Positions 23,401 through 55,727 of a DNA stretch of 64,000 nt are shown in pieces. Source of the DNA: Elgaria multicarinata webbii (taxonomy: Eukaryota > Chordata > Lepidosauria > Squamata > Anguidae). The DNA lies in contig NC_086192.1 of NCBI RefSeq assembly GCF_023053635.1, forward strand, positions 10,155,001 through 10,219,000. The letters are read 5' to 3'. The notes under the pieces were generated by a model. That model made no database searches. It was not told the origin of the DNA and saw only the letters and a program-made list of their open reading frames with translations. Made by a program: the position numbers and the translations under genes. Position 1 is the stretch's first letter; each line of letters starts with the position of its first letter.

Positions 23401-24159
23401 CTATCTGGAGACCCTAGGAGGGCCATGTTTCAGTGATGCATGGGGCAAAAAATACAAGATATTCTAGAATATTTTAGCTTAAAGCTCTTTCTGCCAGTTG
23501 CTAAGCCTTTCAATCTTTTAGAATGGGAAAAAACCCTGCACAAAACCTGGGAAACCACCCCAGAGGTTTGGATTGGGACCCTAGGCCTGAGGTTGCCCCC
23601 CCTTTTCTTTTTTGTGTCCCCCCCCCCGATTTTCTGAGAATTTGGGGGTTCCTAGGACGTTTTACTAAGAGTTCTTGCGTGAGATCGTGAAGGGCAGACA
23701 GTGTTCCTCGAAAGACAATTTGCCAACGTCTACCATTGCTGTTCTTTGTTTACTGTGCCTCGTCCCACGAGAGGGTGTTTAGTCTGCCTTGTTTGTGTGA
23801 GGCGGTAGCAGCAAAGCCAGACAGATCTGTGTGGTTGACACCAGAATCCTCTGCCACGTCTATGTTTCTATGCTGACGGAGAGGACTCTTTAAAGGTAGA
23901 AAGTGTGCAAATCCTTTGCCTTACACCAGTTACCGAGAGATTTCAACGAAGCCGAAGTTGTCAAATAACTGGTCCGACTCAAGCTTGTACACCCTTGTAA
24001 CCCGTATAGTCTTTCTCGTTGCAGCACATATTTTGCGACGAATGCATCGCCCTGTGGTTCAACAGAGAGAAAACGTGCCCACTTTGTAGAACAATCATCG
24101 CCGACCACATCAACAAGTGGAAAGATGGAGCAACTTCCACTCAACTACAGGTCTATTAA
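7560..24159 (+). CDS. RNFT1: RNFT1: RING finger and transmembrane domain E3 ubiquitin ligase, complete, 9 exons
   Basis: Joined exons: 7560-7585, 9564-9958, 13249-13325, 14823-14923, 17464-17617, 19745-19903, 20716-20781, 22490-22591, 24025-24159. All junctions are AG/GT and the phases close to 1215 nt, giving 404 residues plus TAA. The product is a polytopic membrane protein. Hydrophobic segments lie at the end of exon 2, in exons 3, 4 and 5, and in exon 6. A C-terminal C3HC4 RING has C344, C347, C359, H361, C364, C367, C378 and C381. Exons 3-9 follow the human protein closely (for example GIGLLTTFMYANKSIVNQ). The family is known as an ER-membrane E3 ligase linked to ER-associated degradation. 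The N terminus differs from the human one as I recall it. The second Met, at 9619 (MQPNS), aligns with human MQANRS and could be an alternative start. RNFT2 is the main paralogue, but the N-terminal region and the neighbours favour RNFT1. Confidence 0.96.
8022..8838 (+). mobile_element. CR1-like LINE 3' end, interrupted
   Basis: It begins near AAGGAAGGACTTCTTCACAC and ends GGTCTGATCCAGCA...TTATGTTCTTATG. The block at 8275-8752 splits it. Confidence 0.75.
8275..8752. mobile_element. Palindromic element inside the CR1 copy, itself holding a reversed L2 end
   Basis: Inverted blocks around CTACAGTACTGCTTTAAAGC and GCTTTAAAGCAGTAGTGTAG flank a reversed L2-like end (about 8358-8700) with (ATT)n at 8359-8404. 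Confidence 0.6.
9067..9563 (+). other. RNFT1 intron 1, 3' part
   Basis: No repeat or coding signal was recognised. It ends in the pyrimidine tract of the exon 2 acceptor. Confidence 0.5.
9564..9958 (+). CDS. RNFT1: RNFT1 exon 2
   Basis: Covers residues 9-140 plus one base. The acceptor is TTTTTTAG and the donor is ACTG|GTAGAG. It encodes a Ser/Asn-rich, hydrophilic cytosolic region with GEGSC-QH-DVHIQ and HSHSEAR blocks shared with human RNFT1. It then encodes SELRYLFQWLQKSVPYILIL, the start of the first membrane segment. Confidence 0.93.
9959..11400 (+). other. RNFT1 intron 2, 5' part, unassigned
   Basis: Non-coding, with a T-run at 10750-10762. No repeat family was recognised. Confidence 0.5.
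11405..11660 (-). repeat. MIR-like tRNA-CORE SINE
   Basis: Reverse orientation: a diverged LINE-type tail, then the core (AACCCCACTGGG on minus), then the tRNA part with a B-box-like GGTTCTATTCC and an A-box near 11640. Confidence 0.7.
12172..12345. mobile_element. Palindromic MITE (AAGTCCTACAA family), split
   Basis: The left arm AAGACAGAAAAAAAGTCCTA and the right arm GTTGTAGGACTTTTTTGTGT are inverted. A GGTGGGATATCAATAAT-type tail lies between them. Confidence 0.6.
12305..12480. repeat. 34-bp minisatellite, about 5 units
   Basis: AAACATG recurs at 12324, 12358, 12392, 12426 and 12460, exactly 34 bases apart. The unit (TAGGATTGTAGGACTTTTTG plus TGTCTAAACATGCA) is one arm of the MITE it adjoins. 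The last unit is diverged. There are no spacers. Confidence 0.92.
12481..13248 (+). other. RNFT1 intron 2, 3' part
   Basis: AT-rich, unassigned, ending in the exon 3 acceptor tract. Confidence 0.5.
13249..13325 (+). CDS. RNFT1: RNFT1 exon 3
   Basis: Residues 141-166, with acceptor CCTAATAG and donor AAGA|GTAAG. The encoded stretch GISLGIGLLTTFMYANKSIV is identical to my recollection of the human protein and forms a membrane helix. Confidence 0.96.
13326..14494 (+). other. RNFT1 intron 3, mostly unassigned
   Basis: No coding signal and no named repeat apart from the MITE at its 3' end. Confidence 0.5.
14495..14602. mobile_element. Palindromic MITE (AAGTCCTACAA family)
   Basis: TGTAATCTTATGTATGTTTA is followed by AAAAAGTCCTACAACTCCCA and an inverted second arm ending AACATACATAGGATCC. 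Confidence 0.75.
14823..14923 (+). CDS. RNFT1: RNFT1 exon 4
   Basis: Residues 167-199 plus two bases, with acceptor CTTGCAG and donor ACAG|GTAATT. It encodes ERCSKLQCAW followed by a strongly hydrophobic helix ending in LLLYYAFYSQS. Confidence 0.95.
14924..16029 (+). other. RNFT1 intron 4, 5' part
   Basis: Proline-rich short frames at 15440-15707 come from a C-rich tract and look non-coding. No named repeat was seen. Confidence 0.45.
16030..16146. mobile_element. Palindromic MITE with TTAA-like flanks
   Basis: CTAA precedes GGGTGCAATCTTATG and TTAA follows AGGTTTGCGCC. The inner arms are CTACAATTCCCAGCATGCTG and its near complement. Confidence 0.8.
16147..17463 (+). other. RNFT1 intron 4, 3' part
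   Basis: Contains a (GT)n tract at 16390-16414 and otherwise unassigned AT-rich sequence. Confidence 0.5.
17464..17617 (+). CDS. RNFT1: RNFT1 exon 5
   Basis: Residues 200-251, with acceptor TTTTAAG and donor CAAG|GTAAGA. It encodes FWEVLWIVGITDFVLKFLFM and a second hydrophobic run CIILLLPSFIM, matching the two central membrane segments of the family. Confidence 0.95.
17618..18160 (+). other. RNFT1 intron 5, 5' part
   Basis: Unassigned, with no coding signal. Confidence 0.5.
18165..18400 (-). mobile_element. CR1-like LINE fragment
   Basis: On minus, blocks such as CAAATTATGCATGGTGTGG and TTCACGCAGCGTATAGCTAA correspond to the CR1-like copies at 22965 and 56780. Confidence 0.6.
18401..19368 (+). 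other. RNFT1 intron 5, middle
   Basis: AT-rich, with no recognised feature. Confidence 0.45.
19369..19610 (+). repeat. MIR-like tRNA-CORE SINE, full length
   Basis: The tRNA-like head GTGGTGTAGTGGCTAAAG (A-box) and GGTTCTAGTCC (B-box, 19417-19427) are followed by the MIR-like core TGGGTGACTTTGGGCCAGTC and CCTACCTCACAGGGTTGTTG, then an AT-rich tail. Confidence 0.88.
19745..19903 (+). CDS. RNFT1: RNFT1 exon 6
   Basis: Residues 252-304, with acceptor TTCCGCAG and donor AAAG|GTAAGC. It encodes GYWFMLLEELCQHYRRIVPI, a conserved re-entrant/loop block, and then the helix WSLGILLALFYLILK. Confidence 0.95.
19904..20715 (+). other. RNFT1 intron 6
   Basis: Unassigned, with no repeat recognised. Confidence 0.5.
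20716..20781 (+). CDS. RNFT1: RNFT1 exon 7
   Basis: Residues 305-326 (LLSFFGHLKNFRRVLRVFYT), with acceptor TTTTTTCAG and donor CCA|GTGAGT. It is a basic amphipathic linker between the last helix and the RING. Confidence 0.94.
20782..21340 (+). other. RNFT1 intron 7, 5' part
   Basis: Unassigned. A minus-strand frame at 20928-21359 is open but lacks recognisable protein similarity. Confidence 0.4.
21580..21705. mobile_element. Palindromic MITE (AAGTCCTACAA family)
   Basis: CATGTTTAGACAGTAAAATG is followed by TCTACAAGTCCCAGC and an inverted arm GGGAGTTGTAGGAC ending AGGATTGTGCCC. Confidence 0.75.
21690..21790 (+). repeat. Duplicated block, copy A (second copy at 23335)
   Basis: CATAGGATTGTGCCCGAAAT runs into CTGGCAGTCAGGGAAAGG and GGCTATCTGGGGACCCTAGG. 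A close match lies at 23335-23430. Confidence 0.75.
21880..22075 (+). repeat. Diverged MIR-like SINE
   Basis: The tRNA-like head CACTGTAGCATAATGGCAAA and GTTCAAATCTCCC are followed by a core remnant with CTCTCAGGTAAGGCAG. It is old. Confidence 0.45.
22125..22395 (+). mobile_element. L2-like LINE 3' end
   Basis: TGTGGAACTCCCTGCCTCTG (the LWNSLP-type codons), then a Leu/Phe-rich end and a 3' UTR ending in GAGTGGTATATACG. A related copy is at 49335. Confidence 0.7.
22490..22591 (+). CDS. RNFT1: RNFT1 exon 8 (first half of RING)
   Basis: Residues 327-360, with acceptor TTTGCAG and donor CCAG|GTAACT. It carries zinc ligands C344, C347 and C359 in CSICQAEFQKPLLLICQ. Confidence 0.96.
22965..23260 (+). 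mobile_element. CR1-like LINE 3' fragment
   Basis: GGGGAGACATGATAGAGGCG, CAAAGGAAGGACTTCTTCAC and TGGAACTCACTTCCACAAGA match the copies at 8022 and 56780. Confidence 0.8.
23335..23430 (+). repeat. Duplicated block, copy B (first copy at 21690)
   Basis: Same order of motifs as 21690-21790, starting ACATGCATAGGATTGTCCCC, with about 85 to 90 percent identity by eye. Confidence 0.7.
24025..24159 (+). CDS. RNFT1: RNFT1 exon 9 (second half of RING, stop)
   Basis: Residues 361-404 plus TAA, with acceptor CGTTGCAG. It carries H361, C364, C367, C378 and C381 (HIFCDECIALWF, CPLCRT) and the conserved tail HINKWKDGATS. Confidence 0.96.
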   Translation, partial: HIFCDECIALWFNREKTCPLCRTIIADHINKWKDGATSTQLQVY

Positions 24160-24800
24160 AACCCTGCCGACCACGTGCTTCGCCGTGTAATCTCATTTGA
24201 ACGCTGGGTTTACGGTTTTAGAGAGTAAGATTTTAGGGTGGGTGGGGAGAGCAGAAGAGATAACTACTCAGGGCTTCAAGACCACACTGTTCTCTCAACT
24301 GCTACAGCACTTGAGTCCATTCAGATACAAAGCAGCAGTTAAAACTGCTTTTCCGTAGCAATTTTTGGAGTCAATTTCCACATAGAATTCACCCTTCTCA
24401 TGCTGGTTGGGTGTCAGTTAATGTAGAGAAATTCTCAAGCTTTCGACCGCGATGACCGTCCAGTAGCAACAGCTTCCATTCAGTAATTCACACACGGCTC
24501 AGGCCTACTACCAAAGCAGCAAGGCTTCCTTGAGACTCTGAAATGCAAAGCTTAGATTTTGAAACAGATTGATTTTCGCTCTCACAGATCTGTACTTCAA
24601 TTATGTACACACAGATTTTTTTTTCCCATTCTACTTTTGTAAGCCAGAATTTTTATGAAGCAAAGTATCGAGTACTATATTTTGTCATAAGCAGCTAGAT
24701 TTTATTAAAGTGGGGGAGGGATCTATTTTAGGGATACTAAGGGTGGAAAAAAAAACTGTAGTACATACCATACAGATGGTGAAAATAAATGCAGTTTGAA
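24160..24800 (+). other. RNFT1: RNFT1 3' UTR with poly(A) signal
   Basis: This is AT-rich sequence after the stop with no further reading frame. A canonical AATAAA at 24784-24789 is the most likely end of the transcript. The exact cleavage site is inferred. Confidence 0.6.
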
Positions 24801-24944
24801 TCTCTTCGCCTGGAATATCTGATTACCCTTTTCTGTACTTACATATTTTTGAACATGGCAACGGTGAAACTGCCTACAGCATGACTGCTAAGCTTGCTAA
24901 GGAACTTCTTGGCCATAGTCAAGGGTGACAATGCGTTACTGAAG

Positions 24945-25055
24945 CTTTTCCCCCAACCTGGTGCCCTGCAGATGTTTTGAACTTCCGTCAGCCTAGCCAG
25001 TAGGGGCAGGAATCCCGAGGCATAGTTGAAAACATCTGCGGAAAGGCTGGTCTAA
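24945..25055. mobile_element. Foldback MITE (CCAGATGTTTT family)
   Basis: CCCAACCTGGTGCCCTGCAG then ATGTTTTGAAC, with an inverted remnant AAAACATCTGCGGAAAGG. It lies between the two 3' UTRs. Confidence 0.65.
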
Positions 25056-25199
25056 AAGCAAACATGTTTTTTAATTTCAAATTTAAGTCTGCTTCGACTT
25101 GCCTTTTGACGCACAACGTTTGTAAGATCTGTCAAGTACTTCAAAAAAGGAGTGCAAGTTGAGTTTCGTGGATGAGCAACAAACAGAAGCACTATTCAT

Positions 25200-28100
25200 A
25201 CATTTGTTCAAAGTTGCATTTAATTGCTATTTACATCCATTTGTTTTGAAATCAAGTATATTTCATTACAGTAAGTAGTACAGAATGAAAATGCAGGAAG
25301 GGTGTTAATCCTCATACCATTCCCAGTAAGGCAGCTGGAGAGTCTGATTCGTTACAGATGGTCACACAGCCAGCTAAAGTCTGGCAAAAAGAACACTTTC
25401 TAAAAACAGAGAGATGAAAGCCACTGCACGCACGCACCCCTTTACCCAGCCCCACCCCCACGCCACTTCCTTCCTCAAAGAATCAGACACTGTGGTGCAG
25501 AAGTGTTAATTTCACAAGCTACTTGCACGGTTCAAACCAGATGTGACAAAACTCGCACTTTCTTTTTGCCCTTCTTCCGAAAGCCTAAGAGCAGCTCGCT
25601 CACACCCTACACTATACGAGAGATGGAACATGGATTATGCTGGCTTTGAAATGACCAATGATCACTCCCACACTACAGCCGTTCAACCGCCATTCATATC
25701 CGCGGGGCTCGCAAACCATTGCCCTTAGTGAGTGGATGCTTGAGGATTAATGGTGTCTGGTCGATTTCTACCTGATTTCCCATAGAGGACAGGGCAAATA
25801 TATGGCAGCTGATGGGTTCCCCCCCCCCAAAGCGTAGAACAGTTATTTCACCTTCTGATGTTCCTAAATGGCAGCCTTAGATGATCTGGAATGGGTAAGA
25901 ACAAGGAACTTGTTCTCACTCACACACCTGGGAGCTGTCTATGTGTGGGGAAAGCCCTGCGTCCTATCAGACGATGCAGGTGCAGGTCCACATTCCCCAC
26001 GATGCTGCGTTTAGAAGTCAGGGATTTACCCTGACTTTTTCAAACATGGCGTTTCCGCTGTGTAACTGGGGGGCGGAGCCTGGTGGAAGGCGACCAATCC
26101 GGGGGTGGTTCTGGGTCCAGAAACCCCACCCTCTCTCCTTGGCATCGGGATTACCAGATGCCACCTTGGGAGACGGAAAGAGGGTGGTGGCCCCAATCCC
26201 ACGCCATCAAGACAGCTCCCTGAACAAGGATCCTTCCCTCCCTCACCAGCACATAGGTGCTACGCAAAAACTGGGCCTACAGGACAGAGCCCCATGGTGA
26301 CTTTTACATTAAAGGGGTGGGGATGCACCACGCAAGTCCACTTAACACGCATTCCGGATTCTTGGCAAAAGTGAGAGCATGAATACAACCTTCATGTAAT
26401 GACCCGCTCTGGCATCCAAAGAATCATCCCTACATGCTATACAAACCCTCGCCTACTGCCACTAGCTAGACATCTATGAAACTGAAGATGCTCAGAACCG
26501 CAACGACAAAAACGTGAGCGCTGCAGGTGAGGGTCTCATGAGCCTGGCACAGAAGTGGCCCGCAAGACAACACTGTAGACAAGGATTTACTCGTCCATCA
26601 GCTGTGTTAGAACATGCGGGTTAACACGCCAACGCACTCTAAGGTCAGTCGGTACCCCACAAGAGAAGGGTCCCACCACAAATTCCCACAGCTTACTAAA
26701 ATGTAGTACAGTGAGAGCGAGTACGCCACATGTTCCTGGTTTTAACACCTCCCCGCCCCCTCCGCAAGTATATCTCGTGGAGAGGGATGGCTCTTGGCTG
26801 ACCAATTTATTTCCTTATGCTTCAGCATAGAATTAGCACTGCTTTCATTTCAATACCATGGATCTAGTGGAAATAAAACATGGTTCAAGTTATCAAGATT
26901 GTAATACTTAAAACATGTAGTTAGCCTCAGCAGGTATCAATCCCAGTTATTATTATTTTTAATATAACGGTACAAAAATCTATAAAAAATCAAATTATAG
27001 CAAAATCCCGAGATAATTAAAAAAGCACAGCTTGTACAAAATAAATCTTAATTACTATACCCTAATGAAAATTTAAGACATCTTTGTTTTAAAGAAAGCA
27101 CTTAAAGTGTTCCGATAGCCACTGCATTTCATATGCTACCATTCTTTCTGAAGTTGTACACTCCCTATTAATTAACACGTAACAGCTATATACAGAGTGT
27201 GGAGAATCAAGGTTTGGATATTTATTTTTTATACAAATAAATACAGGGTAAACCATATTGCATAGTGTGTGCTTGCTGTCTTAAGCCACAATTCCAAAAA
27301 GCTTTTCACAGTTAAAAGATGGAAACCACAACATGACATCGAGTGAAATGATTAAACTGGATGAAGCAGATTCAAACACCCCCAGCAGATAGTTCAGCCT
27401 GTGTCCCGTTTTAGGGCAAGGAGGGAGGGGGAAATCAAACGAAACTCCTCAACAACTCTCAAATGACTCCTTATTCAATTCCAGTGGGGCTTGGATAGTG
27501 CCCATCTCAAGGGAACAGGGCCTCCATGATTTCTCACTTTTGCAATCAAAAGAAAACTCCAGTCACACTTCAGAACGAGACAATCTCTCAACAGACTGAG
27601 CAAACGACAGCTTCTGTTTCGTTGCTTATTACGATACTGGAGACAGACTTTCTGCTGGTTAAAGAACCCTTCCTCAACCTGGTGCCTTTCCAGATGTGTT
27701 GGATGACGTCCGCCATGCTGGCGGAGGATGGAAGCTGAAAACCAACACATCTGGATGTCCCCAGGTTGGGGAAGGCAGGATCTAGAGGCAGGATGGTTTC
27801 AAGTGGACTCAACAAGGTTTTCCCTGTAGAACTGGAGTTGGGGGGGGGGGGGAAACTTCACCAAGGAGTTCTCCAGAACCAGTATCACATACAGGGCACA
27901 ATCCAACCAGTCAGGAGACGTGCTTGCTCAGTAAGTGACAGTCATGACATGGTGGCAGCAAAACAGTCAAGCACTCCCCCACACCCTTCACATCCACACG
28001 CAATGAACGACACTCCATATTTAATCTGCACCAGCCTTGTGCAAATATTCCCCCTTCAAAGGGTGTGTGTGTAGGAATCACAATAGGTGATTCCTACACA

Positions 28101-30693
28101 ATAGGAATCACCACACACTGCGTTGTGCTTCACAAAAAATGTTGAACCTCAGGGCCCGGTTTGACCTTGCCTTGAAACATGCTGCCTCCTGTTCCCACAG
28201 TGAACTCCACTGAACTTTGTATATCCATATCATATTGGTGACGTTACATTAAGCAACAGCCCAATTTGGGGGGGAGGGGGGCCCCTCAGTTTTAGGTGGG
28301 TGGTAGATATGATTCACCTCTCCCTCGTGATTCAGACATATATTACTGGAATGGAGTGACTAGCACACCAGGAAGCCAATCCCATGCCCCCCCTCCCACT
28401 TTCACACCCAAAGTCCCACTGAAATCAGGGAGATTTGTTAAAATCACCATTGAGTCCCCTCTTCCTTTTGCTGGACTGCCCACTTAAAAAAAATGGGAGT
28501 CGGGAGAGAAAGAGTGGAAGCATCACGTAACGGTTGAATCAGACAATTGCAGATGGTGTTCTGTTTCTAGTTGTCTCACTGCGGCCTCCTTTCTACCAGA
28601 AAACACACATGCTTCTGCGGATAGGATAACCCCGCTGGAACAGCGCAGGATGTGGGCCAGAGCGGAGCAACTGGAGGGTGGGGGGAAACCAGAGCAGGAT
28701 CCAATCCACTGAGCCCTAGTATCAGTAATATTTCACTCAATACTACCTTGTGGAAGGCGGAGCGTCTGACTGGCTTCAAATAAACGAACAATGTTAAGAG
28801 TTATGGCTTGGATCCTATGGCTCTAGAACCAAAAACAAGAAGCAACGAAAAGGAAGGAGCAGGTTTGCACAGACAGAAGGACGCCACGTGTAACGAGGAG
28901 GAAGACTTGCACGCTACGGCACAACCATGCAAATGCTCTCGCGCGGACACACGCTCGCTCACGCACACACTACACCGGCGTAAAGCTCTGCAGACCGTCA
29001 TGAACCCTTTCACCAGCTATGTCCATGGAAATGCTTTCTTTAAGGCAGGAAGGATTTTTTTTTTTATTTAAAGTTAAGGTAAAGATACCTTTATTTAATT
29101 CTTTGCACCTGTAAAGTCATCTGTACAGATTTCTGTCTGTCTGTCTGTTGCTTCAATAACAATCGCAGAAAACATAAATAGTAAACCCTTTTGAACGTTT
29201 CCTAAAATTAAGTTGCAAAAGTTCTCTGGAAGACATTCGTTGAAGGCCATCTTAATTCTTTGTTTTGTGTTTTGTTTTCGATACAATCAGCAGGTGGATT
29301 GCCCCAGCGTAGGAGAAGACAGTGACTGTAATTTCTCATGGAAACATGTAATAGAGCAAAGATGGGATAAAACCATCTCTTCCAAGCATGACCACTTAGC
29401 TGCAATAACTGTAAAATTAAAAAGAACAATAACTGATAACAGTCTGCTGTAGCAATGTGATTGCTACACCTGTTTGTGACACTTTCAGATACGTTTATTA
29501 TTAACCCCCACTTTTTCTGTTTCGGATGGCTTAACAATCTGAACATGTTCCGTTGTCTTGAGAGAAATTATAAAACACTTGTACCAGCAGGGTTCTGCTG
29601 AGAAGGATGAAAATTCAGGACAGCACTATAAACCCGCGGAAACAACCAAGGCCCCGGTGGACTCTGATGCATTCACACAGTTCTGTACTAGCAGGGAGGA
29701 GACCCTGCTTGCATGGAACTCCATGTGAACACGAGAGGCACTGGGTTGGAGCACATGACTTTCACGTCAGCCAAGGTTTTAGCACAGACAACTCTCGCGG
29801 TATTATTCATTTCTTATAGCAAGAGGCATTGAAATAAGATAGGCAGGGTGAATTCTCACCCACCTCCCAATCCCAGTAACATAATTAACAGTGATTCATT
29901 TATTTCTTTACAAAAAACATTATTTCACTTGGAGGACAAACAAATTCGGAGTCTTTTTTTTTTCTTCTCCTTTTCTTTTTTTGCTGCATCAAACCGATAA
30001 TTCTGTATTTTCCAAGTCTGGGATACGTTCCATTATGAGCCAACTTGAAAAAAAAAAAGGAAGAAAGGGGAAAAAAAACTATTTGAAAAATATATATATT
30101 TATATTTTCTTTAAAAAAAAGATTCGTTTAGTTTCTGCACGTGGAACACCAATGGCTGGAGCTTGCCTCGGGCCTCCCATTTCACACCCGCCGCAGGAAG
30201 CCATCCGAATAAAGCCTGCATGCGAATGAATCCTCGGTTGCCACAGTCAGAGGCGGCACTCCGGACGCGGGCTAACCCCTTCGACAGAAAGGTTTGGGAA
30301 GCAACATCCTACCCTCAATACTGCCAGCTTCAAGCGATCGACCTGAAAAAAAAAATCCTGGAGAGAGAGCAGAGAGGATGCCGCACGGCATCCTCTGTTA
30401 GCTGCTGCGCTTTAAGAGTTATACAAATACCATTTTGCTGAAGTCCTTGCTTTATGCACCATTGATTCCAGGGAAAGAGAGAACGGGAGGGGAAGGGATC
30501 CATGGTTTTTGCTCTCCTTTCCCAGTCCATTATTCTGTGCAATGACCGACTTTGATACCGTCACTGAGAGGGGGGGAAAAAAAGCCTCAAGAGCCCTCGT
30601 ATTCCGGCGTGATGGGCGGGAGATTCGCCTTTGCGCTCCGTCTGCCGCCCGAGCAGTTTGTGTGCGTGTGGGAAATGATTGCCGTCGATTTTG
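25200..30693 (-). other. RPS6KB1: Probable RPS6KB1 3' UTR region (end uncertain)
   Basis: No reading frame with protein-like character is seen. On the minus strand there are AATAAA signals at about 29096-29091, 27227-27222 and 26813-26808, and an ATTAAA at 25224-25219. The human 3' UTR is a few kilobases long, so an end near 27.2-26.8 kb fits best, but alternative ends are likely. A foldback element (27668-27783), CA/GA-rich tracts and a G-run near 27841 lie inside. Confidence 0.4.
27668..27783. mobile_element. Foldback MITE (CCAGATGTTTT family)
   Basis: CCTTCCTCAACCTGGTGCC is inverted relative to CCCAGGTTGGGGAAGG, with inner CCAGATGTGTTGG and CCAACACATCTGG arms. Confidence 0.8.
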
Positions 30694-54573
<23,880 letters not shown>

Positions 54574-54890
54574 GGCCTGGGTGAGGGCGAGAGGTGCCTG
54601 GTGCCGAGCGCGCGCGGGTGAGGGCCGCAGGGCCGCCTCATGGGCCCGCAGCGCCAACCCCGACCGCCGCCATGACGGCCGCCATCGCCCGGGCTCGCCC
54701 AGGCCCTCCCCTTCGGCGCCACGGCGCAGGCGCACGCCGCGCGGCCCAAGCCACGGCGCAGGCGCAGAAGCCCGCCACGCTGAGGCTTCTGCCAGGAGGC
54801 CCCGCCGACAACCGTGACGAATGCGCACGCGCACGCGGCAGAGCGCCACCTGTTCGCCCAGTAAGGGAATTTTCCTTCGTCTCCATGGGC

Positions 54891-55445
54891 CAGTGGAGGC
54901 TGGTGACTCCAATTTCGGTGGGGCTCTGAATCCATTCTTGTTAGAAGCCCTGATGTTGCCAAAAGAATTGGCTAATTTGTCTACAAGCGAGCTGCCATAA
55001 TTGGAGCTAGCCCATTTCTCAGTATTTGAATCCACCTTATGAAAAAGAAGACTTGGAATTAGCACAATAACTCAAAGTTTTCGAGAACCCAGAAAGATGG
55101 GATTTGTTACCCCTGATGTGCCAAGAATCATCATGAGAAACCAAATGCACAGTTACAAGATGGGGGACACTTGGCTCAGCAATACTACAAACGAGAAAGA
55201 TCTTAGAATTGTTCTTTCACCCAAGGACGAGATCCAAACAGCCCTTAAGCACGACTCCACCATTCCAGCGACATTCTGGCCTGGGTTTTTAGTCAGAACC
55301 AGCCACGACTCTAAAGATGCCATCCAAAATGCTGAACCCTATCCCCAAAACAGATTCAGCACCTTGGTTAGCTTCTTTAGAGTTCTGACTGAAACCCAGA
55401 ATGGATTCAGAGCCCCACCGATATTGGAGCCACCAGCCTCCACTG
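54891..55445. mobile_element. Foldback (hAT-like) element with LINE fragment, between RPS6KB1 and TUBD1
   Basis: About 48-bp terminal inverted repeats, starting CAGTGGAGGCTGGTG and ending in its complement at 55445, match at all but a few positions. The CAG start suggests hAT. The flanks CCATGGGC and CCATTGCT agree at only 5 of 8 bases, so a target duplication is doubtful. The interior carries a frame reading NQMHSYKMGDTWLSNTTNEK, which resembles the end of a CR1/L2-type LINE reverse transcriptase ORF. Confidence 0.6.
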
Positions 55446-55468
55446 CCATTGCTAAGTCTGTATTCCCA

Positions 55469-55512
55469 GCCCTGTGTTCCCTATTGAGCAAGCGCAATAG
55501 GGAACACAGGGC
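55469..55512. repeat. Perfect 18-bp inverted repeat (hairpin) near the TUBD1 promoter
   Basis: GCCCTGTGTTCCCTATTG is followed by 8 bases and then its exact reverse complement. It begins 24 bp after the foldback element and overlaps the start of the 25-bp NRF1-bearing duplication. Confidence 0.85.
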
Positions 55513-55560
55513 CGTATGTTGCGCCTGCGCAAAGGGCCGTATGTTGCGCCTGCGCAAAGC
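55509..55560 (+). promoter_or_regulatory. Tandem 25-bp duplication with paired NRF1-like sites
   Basis: A 25-bp unit occurs twice in a row (55509-55533 and 55534-55558). Each copy has TGCGCCTGCGCA (55520-55531 and 55545-55556), close to the palindromic NRF1 consensus TGCGCATGCGCA. Further matches lie at 55641-55650 and 55737-55746. Confidence 0.65.
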
Positions 55561-55727
55561 TAACAGCTGACGCCACCCTCTTGCCCTTCGTCCTCGTCTC
55601 TCCCACCAATTTTCCCGCCTGAGCGAGCGGCGAGAGCGGAGCATGCGCAGAGAGGGTTTAAGTCAAGGTTTGAAGATACGGCGGCCGTTAGCAAGGTGGT
55701 CAGTAGACGAGGAACAGACGGAGGAGG
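55560..55727 (+). promoter_or_regulatory. TUBD1: TUBD1 core promoter and non-coding exon 1
   Basis: Contains CCAAT at 55606-55610, an E2F-like TTTCCCGC at 55611-55618 and an NRF1-like site at 55641. A donor GGAGG|GTAAGC ends the presumed untranslated first exon at 55727. That exon would splice to 57384. The transcription start is inferred to lie around 55640-55680. Confidence 0.55.

Noticed and set aside
55097-55570. 157-residue plus-strand frame as a new gene
   Set aside because: Part resembles a LINE reverse-transcriptase end, the rest is the inverted end of the foldback element and promoter repeats.
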